From Myxococcales bacterium (lineage in GTDB: Bacteria > Myxococcota > Myxococcia > Myxococcales > Myxococcaceae), in the NCBI GenBank assembly GCA_016191815.1, contig JACPVI010000037.1:30705-94704 (forward strand): a DNA stretch of 64,000 bases, read 5' to 3'. Positions 52,438 to 62,731 of the stretch are shown here, in pieces. Each line of letters opens with the position of its first letter. Within the stretch, counting starts at the first letter, position 1. The notes under the pieces are model-generated. The model ran no database searches. It was not told where the DNA came from and was given only the letters and a program-made list of their open reading frames with translations. The translations under genes were made by a program, and so were the position numbers.

Positions 52438-53274
52438 TTGAGCCGCTCGAACAAACCAGCGTCACTTCCGTACCGCGAGAGCGGCAGCGGCTCTCCGGTG
52501 GTGCTCGTCCACGGGGTTGGCGCCGCTCCGGGCATCTTCCACGGAGTGGTGGAGCGCCTCGCTTCCCACCACCGGACGATCGTGGTCGATCTCGTCGCGG
52601 CCGGGCTCTCGGCAGCTGCGCTCGCGCCGGTCTCGCTCGCCGGCCTTCTCGCCAGGACGATGGAGCGGGCCCAGGCACCTCGCGCCTTGGTGGCAGGGCA
52701 CTCTTTCGGCGGGCTCGTCGCGCTGGAGCTCGCCGCCAGGCATCGGGAGCGAGTGGCCGGCCTCGTCGTGGTGAGCGCGCCCGCGCTGGGGTTGCCAGGA
52801 AGGGTCAAGCAAGCCCTCGCCGACGAGCCTCCACCATGGCTGCTCAGGCTCGCCGCGCAGCTGCCGCGGGTGCCATTCATGGTCCGGCAGTACTTGCAGC
52901 TCTTGTGGGGAGATCCCTCCCGGCTCACCAGAGAACAGGCGGCGGTGTACCTCGCGGCGATGCAGACCGGCGGCTATTTCCAGGCCCTGCTCGCGGCGCT
53001 GCGGGCCACCGGCGAGTACCGCCTGCCGGTGGCGAAGCTAAAGGCGCTCGAGGCCCCACGCCTGGTGCTGTGGGGCGAGCGGGACCGGCTGCTCTCGCCG
53101 GTGGTGGGAGAGCAGCTCGCGCAGGCCATCGGGGCCGAGCTCAAGGTCGTCCCCGGCGCGGGACATTGCCTCCCGGAGGAGCGGCCGGAGGTGCTCGCCG
53201 CGGAGATCGAGAGGTTGACCAGGGCAAAAAGCGCCCGCTCGCCCGGCGGGCGGGGTAAGAGGGGAGCGACATGA
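52438..53274 (+). CDS. Alpha/beta hydrolase of unknown substrate
   Basis: 278 residues from a TTG. Oxyanion motif VVLVHGVGA, nucleophile elbow AGHSFGG (Ser89), acid in [10 protein letters not shown], His in GAGHCLPEE. The family is broad: esterase, lipase or C-C hydrolase. The stop overlaps the pdxJ start (ATGA), so it is co-expressed with vitamin B6 and cofactor genes. The linkage may be historical. Confidence 0.82.
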   Translation: MSRSNKPASLPYRESGSGSPVVLVHGVGAAPGIFHGVVERLASHHRTIVVDLVAAGLSAAALAPVSLAGLLARTMERAQAPRALVAGHSFGGLVALELAARHRERVAGLVVVSAPALGLPGRVKQALADEPPPWLLRLAAQLPRVPFMVRQYLQLLWGDPSRLTREQAAVYLAAMQTGGYFQALLAALRATGEYRLPVAKLKALEAPRLVLWGERDRLLSPVVGEQLAQAIGAELKVVPGAGHCLPEERPEVLAAEIERLTRAKSARSPGGRGKRGAT

Positions 53275-53996
53275 GCCAGCGACTGGGAGTCAACGTGGAC
53301 CACGTGGCGACGCTCCGCCAGGCGCGCAAGGCGTCGTACCCGGACCCGGTGGCCGCCGCGGCGCTCGCCGAGCTGGCCGGCGCGGGGCAGATCACCATCC
53401 ACCTCCGCGAGGACCGCAGGCACATCCAGGACCGCGACCTGCGCATCCTCCGCGAGACCTGCCAGACGCTGCTCAACCTCGAGATGGCCGCCACCCAGGT
53501 GATGGTGAAGATCGCCTACGAGTTCAAGCCCGACGTCTGCACCCTGGTGCCCGAGCGGCGCGAGGAGCTGACCACCGAGGGCGGGCTGGACGTGGCCTCG
53601 CAGCGGGAGGCGCTCTCCCGCATCGCGAAGAACCTCAAGGACGGGGACATTTTGGTTTCGATGTTCATCGACCCCGACGTCGACCAGGTGCGGGCGAGCC
53701 ACAAGGTGAACGCCGACCGGGTGGAGCTGCACACCGGCCGCTACTGCGAGGCCAAGCGGGGGAGGGACCGGGACCGCGAGCTGTCGCGCCTGGTCGATGC
53801 GGCGAAGGCGGCGGCCAAGCTGGGCATGGGAGTGGCCGCGGGCCACGGGCTCAACTACGACAACGTGGGGCCGATTGCGGGCATCGCCGAGATCGACGAG
53901 CTGAACATCGGCCATTCGATCGTCTCCCGGGCGGTCTTGGTGGGCTTCGAGCGCGCGGTGCGGGAGATGGTCGAACGCATGAGAATGCCGGGGTAG
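53271..53996 (+). CDS. pdxJ: Pyridoxine 5'-phosphate synthase
   Basis: 241 residues. It starts with the PdxJ pattern [15 protein letters not shown], contains [16 protein letters not shown] and [15 protein letters not shown], and has the expected catalytic His and Glu in those motifs. It condenses 1-deoxyxylulose-5-phosphate with 3-amino-2-oxopropyl phosphate in the DXP-dependent B6 route. Next to acpS as in many Proteobacteria. Confidence 0.97.
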   Translation: MSQRLGVNVDHVATLRQARKASYPDPVAAAALAELAGAGQITIHLREDRRHIQDRDLRILRETCQTLLNLEMAATQVMVKIAYEFKPDVCTLVPERREELTTEGGLDVASQREALSRIAKNLKDGDILVSMFIDPDVDQVRASHKVNADRVELHTGRYCEAKRGRDRDRELSRLVDAAKAAAKLGMGVAAGHGLNYDNVGPIAGIAEIDELNIGHSIVSRAVLVGFERAVREMVERMRMPG

Positions 53997-53998
53997 CG

Positions 53999-54379
53999 AT
54001 GGCGGTGTTGGGCCTAGGGTTGGACGTCTGCTCGGTCGAGCGGATCCGCCGGCTCCTGGAGGGGCCGCGCGCGAGGAGATTCCTCGACCGGGTGTACACC
54101 CGGGCGGAGCAAAAGGCCTGCTCGGGGCGGGCGGACGCGGTCGCCTCCTATGCCGCGCGATTCGCCGCCAAGGAGGCGCTGGTGAAGGCCCTGGGAGCGC
54201 CGCCGGGCATCCGCTGGACGGAGATGGAGGTGGTGCGCGAGGGCGGAGTGCCGCGCTTCAAGCTTGAAGGCGCCGCCGGACGGGAGGTCGATCGGCGAGG
54301 TGCCTGCGTCCTCCTCGCCCTCACCCACGATGCGGGGATCGCCGTGGCGGCGGTCGTCCTGGAGGGAGCGCGAGCATGA
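53999..54379 (+). CDS. acpS: Holo-[acyl-carrier-protein] synthase
   Basis: 126 residues, standard length. Metal and CoA site: LGLDVCSVERI (Asp9) and FAAKEALVKALG (Glu59). It transfers the phosphopantetheine arm from CoA to apo-ACP. Its stop overlaps the next start (ATGA), and it begins 2 bp after pdxJ. In this window coaBC supplies CoA from another locus. Confidence 0.95.
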   Translation: MAVLGLGLDVCSVERIRRLLEGPRARRFLDRVYTRAEQKACSGRADAVASYAARFAAKEALVKALGAPPGIRWTEMEVVREGGVPRFKLEGAAGREVDRRGACVLLALTHDAGIAVAAVVLEGARA

Positions 54380-55905
54380 AGCGGGTCCTGTCTGCGAAGG
54401 AGATGCGCGAGCTGGACCGCGCGGCCGAGGAGCACGGAATGCCCTCCTCGCTTTTGATGGAGAACGCCGGCGGCGCGCTCGCCGAGGAGGCGCTCCGCCT
54501 GGCCGAACCCGAGGGGCGATTCCTGGTGATCTGCGGCCAGGGGAACAACGGCGGAGACGGGCTGGTGGCGGCGCGCAAGCTCGCGGCGGCGGGCCGCGCG
54601 GTCCACGTGGAGTTGATGGTCATCCCCGAAGCGCTCGAGGGGGAGCCCGCTCGAAATGCCAAGGCGCTCAAGTCGAGCGGCGTGACGGTGGGGCCTGCAC
54701 CGCCGGAGCTGGCGGTCGGGCCGGGCGACGTGGTGGTGGACGCGCTGCTCGGCACCGGCCTCAACCGCGCCCCCGAGGGCAAATACGCCGAAGCCATCGG
54801 CCATATCTCCGCCTGGCGAGCGGCAGGGGCGAAGGTGCTCTCGGCCGACATTCCCTCCGGCCTCCAGAGCGACCTGGGCAAGCCCTTCGCTCCGTGCGTC
54901 CGCGCCGACGCGACGGTGGCATTCGCTCACCTAAAGCTCGGAGAGGTGTTGGAGCCCGGTGCCTCGCACTGCGGCCAGCTGCGCGTGGCGGACATCGGGA
55001 TTCCGAAGGCGGCGGCGTCGGTGCTCAAGGAGCCCCAAGTTCACCTGCTGGAGGAGAGCGACGCCTCCTCCCGGCTGCCCGAGCGGAGACCCGAGGCGCA
55101 CAAGGGGACTTTCGGGCACCTGTTGGTGGTGGCGGGCGGCTGGGGGAAGACTGGAGCCGCGGCGCTGGCCGGTCTGGGCGGCCTCAGATCAGGGGCCGGG
55201 CTGGTGACGGTGGCCACGCGGCCCGAGGCGCTGGTCCCGGTGATGGCCCACGCCCCGGAGCTGATGGGCCACGAGCTGGTCGCCGAAGGCGCGCTGGGGC
55301 TCTCCGACCTGAACACCCTGCTCGAGGTCGCCGAGGGGAAGGAGGCGCTGGTGATCGGCCCCGGAATCCCACGGGGCGACGAGACCGCCAGGCTTCTGGG
55401 GGCCCTGCTCGAGGAGATCTCCATCCCCTGCGTCTTGGACGCCGATGCCCTCAACGCGCTGGCCGGCAACCTCGAGCTCTTGAACCGGGCGAAGGCGCCG
55501 CTCTTGCTCACCCCGCACCCGGGAGAGATGGGCCGCCTGCTGGGCAAGTCGTCCGCGGAGATTCAAGAGGACCGAATCGCGGCGGCGCGGTCTTTGGCGA
55601 CCTCGCACCACGTGGTGGTGGTGCTCAAGGGTGCGCGCACGCTGGTCGCCCGAGAAGATGGCACGGTGTTCGTCAACCCCACCGGGAACCCGGGCATGGC
55701 CACCGGCGGCTGCGGAGACGTGCTCTCGGGGATGTGCGGGGGCCTCCTCGCGCAGGGGCTTCCTCCCGAGGACGCAGCGGTGGTCTCGGTGTACGCGCAT
55801 GGGCTGGCGGGCGAGCTCGCGGTGCGCCGCACCGGAATGCTGGGGCTGATCGCCAGCGATCTTCTGTACGGGCTCGGAGAGGTGTGGGGCCGGTGGGGCC
55901 GGTGA
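54376..55905 (+). CDS. nnr: Bifunctional NAD(P)H-hydrate epimerase / ADP-dependent dehydratase
   Basis: 509 residues, two domains. Residues 1-210 are the epimerase (YjeF_N) with ENAGGALAEE and GQGNNGGDGLVAARKL. Residues about 230-500 are the ADP/ATP-dependent dehydratase with LDADALNAL, LTPHPGEMGRLLG, VLKGARTLVA, and NPGMATGGCGDVLSGMCGGLLAQG. It repairs hydrated NAD(P)H. Overlaps acpS upstream (ATGA) and tsaE downstream (GTGA). Confidence 0.96.
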   Translation: MKRVLSAKEMRELDRAAEEHGMPSSLLMENAGGALAEEALRLAEPEGRFLVICGQGNNGGDGLVAARKLAAAGRAVHVELMVIPEALEGEPARNAKALKSSGVTVGPAPPELAVGPGDVVVDALLGTGLNRAPEGKYAEAIGHISAWRAAGAKVLSADIPSGLQSDLGKPFAPCVRADATVAFAHLKLGEVLEPGASHCGQLRVADIGIPKAAASVLKEPQVHLLEESDASSRLPERRPEAHKGTFGHLLVVAGGWGKTGAAALAGLGGLRSGAGLVTVATRPEALVPVMAHAPELMGHELVAEGALGLSDLNTLLEVAEGKEALVIGPGIPRGDETARLLGALLEEISIPCVLDADALNALAGNLELLNRAKAPLLLTPHPGEMGRLLGKSSAEIQEDRIAAARSLATSHHVVVVLKGARTLVAREDGTVFVNPTGNPGMATGGCGDVLSGMCGGLLAQGLPPEDAAVVSVYAHGLAGELAVRRTGMLGLIASDLLYGLGEVWGRWGR

Positions 55906-56387
55906 GCCGGCGCCTCCCCGACCTGGAGAGGGAGGTGGCGTCAGGCTCGGCCGAGGAGACCTTCGCGCTCGGGGAGCGCCTGGGGCGGCTCCTTGCGCCC
56001 GGCGACTTCGTCGGCCTTTTGGGCGAGCTGGGGACGGGGAAGACCCAGCTCGTGCGGGGCGTGGCGGAGGGCGCCGGCGTGCCGAGGAAGGAGGTGGCGA
56101 GCCCCTCCTTCGCGATCCTCTACCCGTACCGGGGCCGCATCCCGCTCTACCACGCGGACCTGTACCGGATCTCCGGCTACGACGAGCTGTACGCCACCGG
56201 GTTCTTCGAGCTTTGGGGAGGCGACGGGGCATTGCTGGTGGAATGGCTGGACCGGGTGCCTGAGGCCTCGCCCGACTCACTTCTGCTCGTCGAGCTTGCC
56301 TTCGCCGGCGATGACCACCGGACCATCCAAGCGCGGGCCTATGGCGCGCGTCCGGCGGAGTTGCTGGCGGCGTGGCTGGGGCAGTAG
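55902..56387 (+). CDS. tsaE: tRNA threonylcarbamoyladenosine biosynthesis protein TsaE
   Basis: 161 residues from a GTG overlapping the nnr stop (GTGA); a GTG three codons upstream is possible. Walker A GELGTGKTQL (residues 41-50), switch region SPSFAILYPY, HADLYRI and VEWLDRV. TsaE drives the TsaBDE complex that makes the universal t6A tRNA modification. Last gene of the plus-strand core run. Confidence 0.95.
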   Translation: MSRRLPDLEREVASGSAEETFALGERLGRLLAPGDFVGLLGELGTGKTQLVRGVAEGAGVPRKEVASPSFAILYPYRGRIPLYHADLYRISGYDELYATGFFELWGGDGALLVEWLDRVPEASPDSLLLVELAFAGDDHRTIQARAYGARPAELLAAWLGQ

Positions 56388-56409
56388 GAGCGCGAGCTGG
56401 TTCAGGCCC

Positions 56410-57162
56410 TTACGCCGACGCGGCGCGCGTGTCGCCCGAGCCTGCCGCCTGGGCGACGCCGCTTTGGGGCTTGGCCGCCAGCCTGGGCGCGGGGATGTCC
56501 TCGAGCGCGTACACCGGGTGGGCCGGCGTGCCCAAGACGAGCGGCGCGGCTCCGCGCAGGTGCAGGTACCTGAGCTGGAAGAGCAGCTTCTGAATTCCCG
56601 GCAGCGTTCGCAGGCAGGAGCGGTTGTCCGCGAGGACGTAGGCGTACCCGCGCCTGAGACCGGCGTCGAGCATCGTGCGGCACAACAGTCGTCGCGAGCG
56701 CGAGGCCGCCCGCCGGCCGCGGTACTCGGGGATGGTGTACGCATCGTAGAGGTACCCCTCGTCTTCCTCCGGGCACACGTAGAGGCCCAGCTCGGGAACC
56801 TCGACGGGGCGCCGCGCGAGCCAGCGCATGTGCACCGGGGCGCCCCGGTCGAACACCGCGAAGCAGCGGTCACCTAGCCGCACGCGGCGGAAGAACTCCC
56901 CGGGGGGCTTTTGCGCCGCGATGGCGACCTCCGCCAGCATCCCCGGCGCCACTTCGGCCACCGTCAGCTCGCGCGGCCCCGTGTCCTCGGCGGCGCCCTG
57001 CTCCACGTCCCAGGTGAAGAAGCGCGCGACGCCGAACCTCGCGAGCGGGCGAACGACTTTCTTCACCGCCTTGAGGACTCGCTGCTCGGTGAGCCCGATC
57101 ACTTCCTCGCCGCGGGGCTCGAGCTTCGATGCGAGCCTCTGAAGCCTCCCTCGAGCTTCCAT
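56410..57162 (-). CDS. GNAT-family acetyltransferase-like protein
   Basis: 250 residues from the ATG at 57162 with GGAGG upstream. N-terminal region resembles a regulatory or FemAB-like half; the C-terminal half has a GNAT-like pattern (AYTIPEYRGRRAASRSRRLL, then GYAYVLADNRSCLRTLP). The substrate is unknown. It is minus-strand, convergent with tsaE, and could be a peptide or antibiotic N-acyltransferase. Confidence 0.6.
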   Translation of the reverse strand: MEARGRLQRLASKLEPRGEEVIGLTEQRVLKAVKKVVRPLARFGVARFFTWDVEQGAAEDTGPRELTVAEVAPGMLAEVAIAAQKPPGEFFRRVRLGDRCFAVFDRGAPVHMRWLARRPVEVPELGLYVCPEEDEGYLYDAYTIPEYRGRRAASRSRRLLCRTMLDAGLRRGYAYVLADNRSCLRTLPGIQKLLFQLRYLHLRGAAPLVLGTPAHPVYALEDIPAPRLAAKPQSGVAQAAGSGDTRAASA

Positions 57163-57282
57163 GGCGTACCTCCAGCGCGGGCAACGTGCGCATGCCTGCC
57201 CGTGCGCAAAAGGGGCATGGGACCCGAGGACAGGCCGGGTGGCGGCAAAGGGCACGCTCTGCCGATGGAAACGTTCGCTCGC

Positions 57283-58554
57283 CTACGCCCCGGCCGACGT
57301 GCAGTCGACGTCTTGCTCGGCGACCACCTGTCCGCGCCTCACGACCGCCCGGGCGTGGTCGACCGCGAGGTGGTAGGGGAGGTGCCGGTGGGAGGCGCAG
57401 CCGAAGGCCACCAGGTCCGCGGGACCGCCTAGCTCCAGGCGGCCTGCCTCCCCGAGCCCGAGGGCGAGCGCCGCGCCGCGGGTGAAGGCCCAGAACGCCT
57501 CCGCGGCAGTGAGCCCGTTCTCCAGGCACCCGAGCCCCATCGCCAGAGGCACGCTCTCGCTCATCGCCGAGCCGGGGTTCAGGTTGGTGCACAAGGCGAC
57601 ATTGACGCCCGCCTCGCGTAGCCGCCGTCCGGGTGCGTATGGCCTTGCCTTGAGGAACAGCGTCGAAGTGGGGCAGAGCACCGCGGTCACTCCGGTGCGC
57701 GACAGCGCGGCAATGCCGGCCTCGGAGACGTGCTCGAGGTGATCCGCCGAGGCGGCGCCCAGCTCAGAGGCGAGGGCGGCCCCTCCCTGATCCGAGAGCT
57801 GGTCGGCGTGGATCCTGGGCACCATCCCCGCCGAGCGGGCGGCGAGGAGGATCCGCCGGGCCTCGCCTGGGCTGAAGGCGCCCTCCTCCACGAAGGCGTC
57901 GCAGAATCGCGCCAGGCCCTCGGCGGCGGCCCTGGGGATGATCTCCTCGAGGCACAGCGACACATACTGCTCTCGGGCGTGCTTTTGCTCCTCGGGCACT
58001 GCGTGCGCGCACAGGAGGGTCGGCACCAGCCTGACCGGCTGCTCCGAGGAGAGTCGCCGGACGGCGCGGAGCATCTTCAGCTCGTCCTCGAGGTTCAGCC
58101 CGTAGCCGCTCTTCACCTCCGCCCACAGCACTCCCTGCCGGAGCAGGCGCGCGAGGCGGGGGCGGGCGAACGCGACCAGCTCGTCCTCCGAGGCGGCGCG
58201 GGTGGCTCGGACGGTGCTCATGATTCCGCCGCCGGCCCTGGCCAGCTCGAGGTAGGAGGCGCCCTGGTTGCGCCGCTCGAACTCCTCGGCGCGCTCGCCG
58301 GCGAAGACGAGGTGGGTGTGCGGGTCCACCAGCGCAGGGCCGACGAACCCTCCGCGCGCATCGAGGCGGACGGTCTCCGGACCGGAGGCGTCAGGCGGGA
58401 GGTCAGCTTCCGGGCCGAGGAACGCGATCTGGCCGTCCCGCACCCCGACGGCTCCGCGGGCGATCGGCGAGAGGGCCAGCTCGGCGGGCTGAGCCGGGCT
58501 GCCGCGCAGCGTCAGCACCTCAGAGGTGTTGTGCACGAGCAGGTCGAACGTCAT
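57283..58554 (-). CDS. hutI: Imidazolonepropionase
   Basis: 423 residues. Amidohydrolase family: DPHTHLVFAGERAEEF (His-x-His metal site), EVKSGYGL, RIHADQLSD, SADHLEHVSE and LCTNLNPGSA. It opens the imidazolone ring in histidine degradation. The ATG overlaps the stop of the lipoprotein gene by one base (TGATG), so the lipoprotein is between hutU and hutI in one transcript. Confidence 0.96.
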   Translation of the reverse strand: MTFDLLVHNTSEVLTLRGSPAQPAELALSPIARGAVGVRDGQIAFLGPEADLPPDASGPETVRLDARGGFVGPALVDPHTHLVFAGERAEEFERRNQGASYLELARAGGGIMSTVRATRAASEDELVAFARPRLARLLRQGVLWAEVKSGYGLNLEDELKMLRAVRRLSSEQPVRLVPTLLCAHAVPEEQKHAREQYVSLCLEEIIPRAAAEGLARFCDAFVEEGAFSPGEARRILLAARSAGMVPRIHADQLSDQGGAALASELGAASADHLEHVSEAGIAALSRTGVTAVLCPTSTLFLKARPYAPGRRLREAGVNVALCTNLNPGSAMSESVPLAMGLGCLENGLTAAEAFWAFTRGAALALGLGEAGRLELGGPADLVAFGCASHRHLPYHLAVDHARAVVRRGQVVAEQDVDCTSAGA

Positions 58555-59243
58555 CACTCGCTCCAGCGCAGGCCCACGAGCGGGACGTTCCAGCTCTCGC
58601 GGCCGAGGATGAAGACCCGGCCGAACCCGCCGGTCAGCTCGAAGCGGTTGACGCGCATCGCGAGGACGCCGCCGCTGAAGAACACGGTGCCGCTGGTGCG
58701 AGAGGTTACCCCGAACACCGAGGCGAACGGGGCGATCCCGATCCACACGTCGTCCTCGGGGTGCACGGAGACGGTGGCTGAGGCCTCGGCGCCGGCAAGG
58801 GTCGCCGGCCCCCCGAGGGAGGGTAGGCCGAAGTCGGTGGCGCCGCGCAAGACGAGCGATGGCGCGACGGTGACGGGCCCCAACTGCTCGAGGTCCGAGA
58901 TGCCTGCGTACAGGCCGTAGCCTGGGATCGGGAAGGGATAGAGGAACTCGCCCTGGGCGCCGAGGTGGAGCGCGGTCGATCGGCCGATCGGCCGGATGAC
59001 GTCCACGTCGTAGGCAACAGACCATTGGGGGAGCGTGAAGGCGTTCCGGTCCCCTTGAAAGGGGGCGCCCCGTTGCTCCGCAAGCGGGACGGATACCCTG
59101 GGGCCAGCGCGGAGCCCGAACGAACCGGCGGAGCGATCGCGGTCGACGGGGGGAAAGCGGATCACCGCGGGGCTCACCACGGTCGGTGCGCACCCGGCGA
59201 GCCAGAGAATGCTCGCGAGCAGGGTGGCACTCGGGGCGGCCAT
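58554..59243 (-). CDS. Lipoprotein embedded in the hut operon
   Basis: 229 residues with lipobox WLAGC. The mature part looks like an outer-membrane or periplasmic beta-rich domain (VAYDVDVIRPIG, GAQGEFLYPFPIP, NRFELTGGFGRVFILG). It shows no enzyme motifs. It sits 2 bp behind hutU and is coupled to hutI. Unknown function; possibly a histidine uptake or envelope partner. Confidence 0.65.
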   Translation of the reverse strand: MAAPSATLLASILWLAGCAPTVVSPAVIRFPPVDRDRSAGSFGLRAGPRVSVPLAEQRGAPFQGDRNAFTLPQWSVAYDVDVIRPIGRSTALHLGAQGEFLYPFPIPGYGLYAGISDLEQLGPVTVAPSLVLRGATDFGLPSLGGPATLAGAEASATVSVHPEDDVWIGIAPFASVFGVTSRTSGTVFFSGGVLAMRVNRFELTGGFGRVFILGRESWNVPLVGLRWSE

Positions 59244-59245
59244 GG

Positions 59246-60901
<1,656 letters not shown>

Positions 60902-60930
60902 GGTCACCTCGGGCCAGGCGATGCTAAACG

Positions 60931-61227
60931 ATGGGCCGCATGTCCGGGGAGCGCAGGGAAAAATTCATGCGCCAAGTGGTGCTCGGTGCGCTGATCGGGT
61001 TCGCAGCGGCGGTGCTGCTGATCTCCGCCCTGGGCACGCCGACGCTCTGGTCGCCGGACGCGGGCGCCTCCGCACCCGGGCCGGACGCGGGAGCGGCGAT
61101 CTCCCCTGTCCTCCGCCCCGCCCCCTCGCTGGTGGCGCCGATCGGCCGGGTGCTTCCTCCGGCAGGCGACCGGGCGTTGCTGGTTCCGGGCCAGACGGCC
61201 AACCTCCCGTCCGACGCCGGTCTCTGA
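60931..61227 (+). CDS. Small single-helix membrane protein of unknown function
   Basis: About 98 residues from 60931; internal ATGs at 60940 and 60967 are also possible. One transmembrane helix ([19 protein letters not shown]) follows a basic N-terminus; the outside tail is Ala/Pro/Gly-rich ([14 protein letters not shown]). No domain known. Divergent from hutU and convergent with the MBL gene. Confidence 0.5.
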   Translation: MGRMSGERREKFMRQVVLGALIGFAAAVLLISALGTPTLWSPDAGASAPGPDAGAAISPVLRPAPSLVAPIGRVLPPAGDRALLVPGQTANLPSDAGL

Positions 61228-61255
61228 GCCCGACCGCTGGCACCCTGCAGCCCCC

Positions 61256-62635
61256 TCAGGCGAGCTCGATCTTTTCGAGGTGCTTCGCCACCCGCACCTG
61301 CCACCCCCGCGCGGCGACGCGGCCCCTCAGGGACTCGAGGGCGGAGGGCTCTCCGTGCACCAGGATGGTCTGGCGCGGCGGCGAGTTGAACCCTCCCATC
61401 CAGCTCAACATCTCTTTCCAGTCGGCGTGCGCGGAGAAACCCGACACCGACTTCAGCTCGGCGCGGACGGGCACCAGCTCGCCGTGGATCTTGATCTCCG
61501 GTTCACCGTCCAGGAGCCGGCGCCCGCGCGTCCCCTCCGACTGGTAGCCGACGAAGAGGACGGTGTTCTGCGATTGCGGCAGGCGCTGCCGGAGGTGGTG
61601 GAGGATGCGGCCCCCGGTGGCCATGCCGCTCGCGGAGATGATGATGCCCGGCCCGCGGAACGAGCTGAGCTGCTTGCTCTGGTCCGACTTGCGCACGAAC
61701 CGGGTCCTCTTGGTCGCCAGGCCGTCGCCGCTGCGCATCACCGCGTTCATGTCGAAGTCGTGGTCCTCGGAGTGGGCGAGATACAGCGGCGTCGCGTCGC
61801 ACGCCATCGGCGAGTCGACGAACACCTCCAACGACGGGATGCGGCCGGCCTCCTCCAGCTCCCTCAGGTGGTAGAGGATCTCCTGAGTGCGTCCCACCGC
61901 GAAGGCGGGGATGACCACCACGCCGCCGCGCTTGAAGGCCGCGTTCACCGCCTCCGCCAGGGCCTCCGCGGGTCTCGTCTCCCCGTGCTCGCGATCGCCG
62001 TAGGTGCTCTCGGCGATGAGGGTGGTGGCCATCTCCAGCCGGTCGGGATCGCGAAGGATGGGGGCGTCGAGGCGGCCGAGGTCACCGCTGAAGACCACCC
62101 GCTGCTTGGAGGAGGGGAGATCCAATGAGCAGGCCGCGGAGCCCAGGATGTGCCCCGCGCGGGAGAAGGTGACCTGGATGCCGGGGAGGATCTCCTTCGC
62201 GCGGCCGTAGCTGAAGCTCTCCAGCATTCGCAGCGCGCGCTCGGCGTCCTCGACGGTGTACAGGGGCAGCGCCGGGGAGTGCCGCGAGTAGCGGCGCTTG
62301 TTGGCGTAGCGGGCCTCCTCCTCCTGGAGCTGGGCCGAGTCCGGGAGCAGCAGGGCCAACAGGTCCCGCGTCCCCGGGGTGCAGTAGATCGGGCCGTGGA
62401 AGCCCTGTGCCGCCAGCCGCGGCAGCCCGCCGGTGTGGTCGATGTGCGCGTGGGTCAGCACCACCGCGTCGATCCGCTTGGGATCGGCCAGAGGAGGCTG
62501 CCAGTTGAGCTGGCGCAGCTCCTTGCGGCCCTGGAACAGCCCGCAGTCGACCAGCACGCGCTTTCCTTCGTGCTCGAGGAGAAACCGGGAGCCGGTGACG
62601 GTGCCGGCGGCGCCAAGGAACTGGATGGAGGACAT
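61256..62635 (-). CDS. MBL-fold / beta-CASP RNA-processing nuclease-like protein
   Basis: 459 residues. Metallo-beta-lactamase motifs: THAHIDHTGG (His62, His64, Asp66, His67), SRAGHILGS and SGDLGR. The beta-CASP part has VVIPAFAVGRTQEIL, SASGMATGG, SGFSAHADW and ILVHGE, matching CPSF/RNase J-like exonucleases. It probably processes RNA in the cytoplasm. Complete and alone on the minus strand between the VWA gene and the small membrane protein. Confidence 0.92.
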   Translation of the reverse strand: MSSIQFLGAAGTVTGSRFLLEHEGKRVLVDCGLFQGRKELRQLNWQPPLADPKRIDAVVLTHAHIDHTGGLPRLAAQGFHGPIYCTPGTRDLLALLLPDSAQLQEEEARYANKRRYSRHSPALPLYTVEDAERALRMLESFSYGRAKEILPGIQVTFSRAGHILGSAACSLDLPSSKQRVVFSGDLGRLDAPILRDPDRLEMATTLIAESTYGDREHGETRPAEALAEAVNAAFKRGGVVVIPAFAVGRTQEILYHLRELEEAGRIPSLEVFVDSPMACDATPLYLAHSEDHDFDMNAVMRSGDGLATKRTRFVRKSDQSKQLSSFRGPGIIISASGMATGGRILHHLRQRLPQSQNTVLFVGYQSEGTRGRRLLDGEPEIKIHGELVPVRAELKSVSGFSAHADWKEMLSWMGGFNSPPRQTILVHGEPSALESLRGRVAARGWQVRVAKHLEKIELA

Positions 62636-62731
62636 GGAGCGCGACTCTACACAGAACCCCTCCGAGCCGGAGCCAATCTGCCATCGCCGCGAACCGGTCG
62701 GGGCGGGCCCCGAGTGGGCCCGGCGGTGGGC

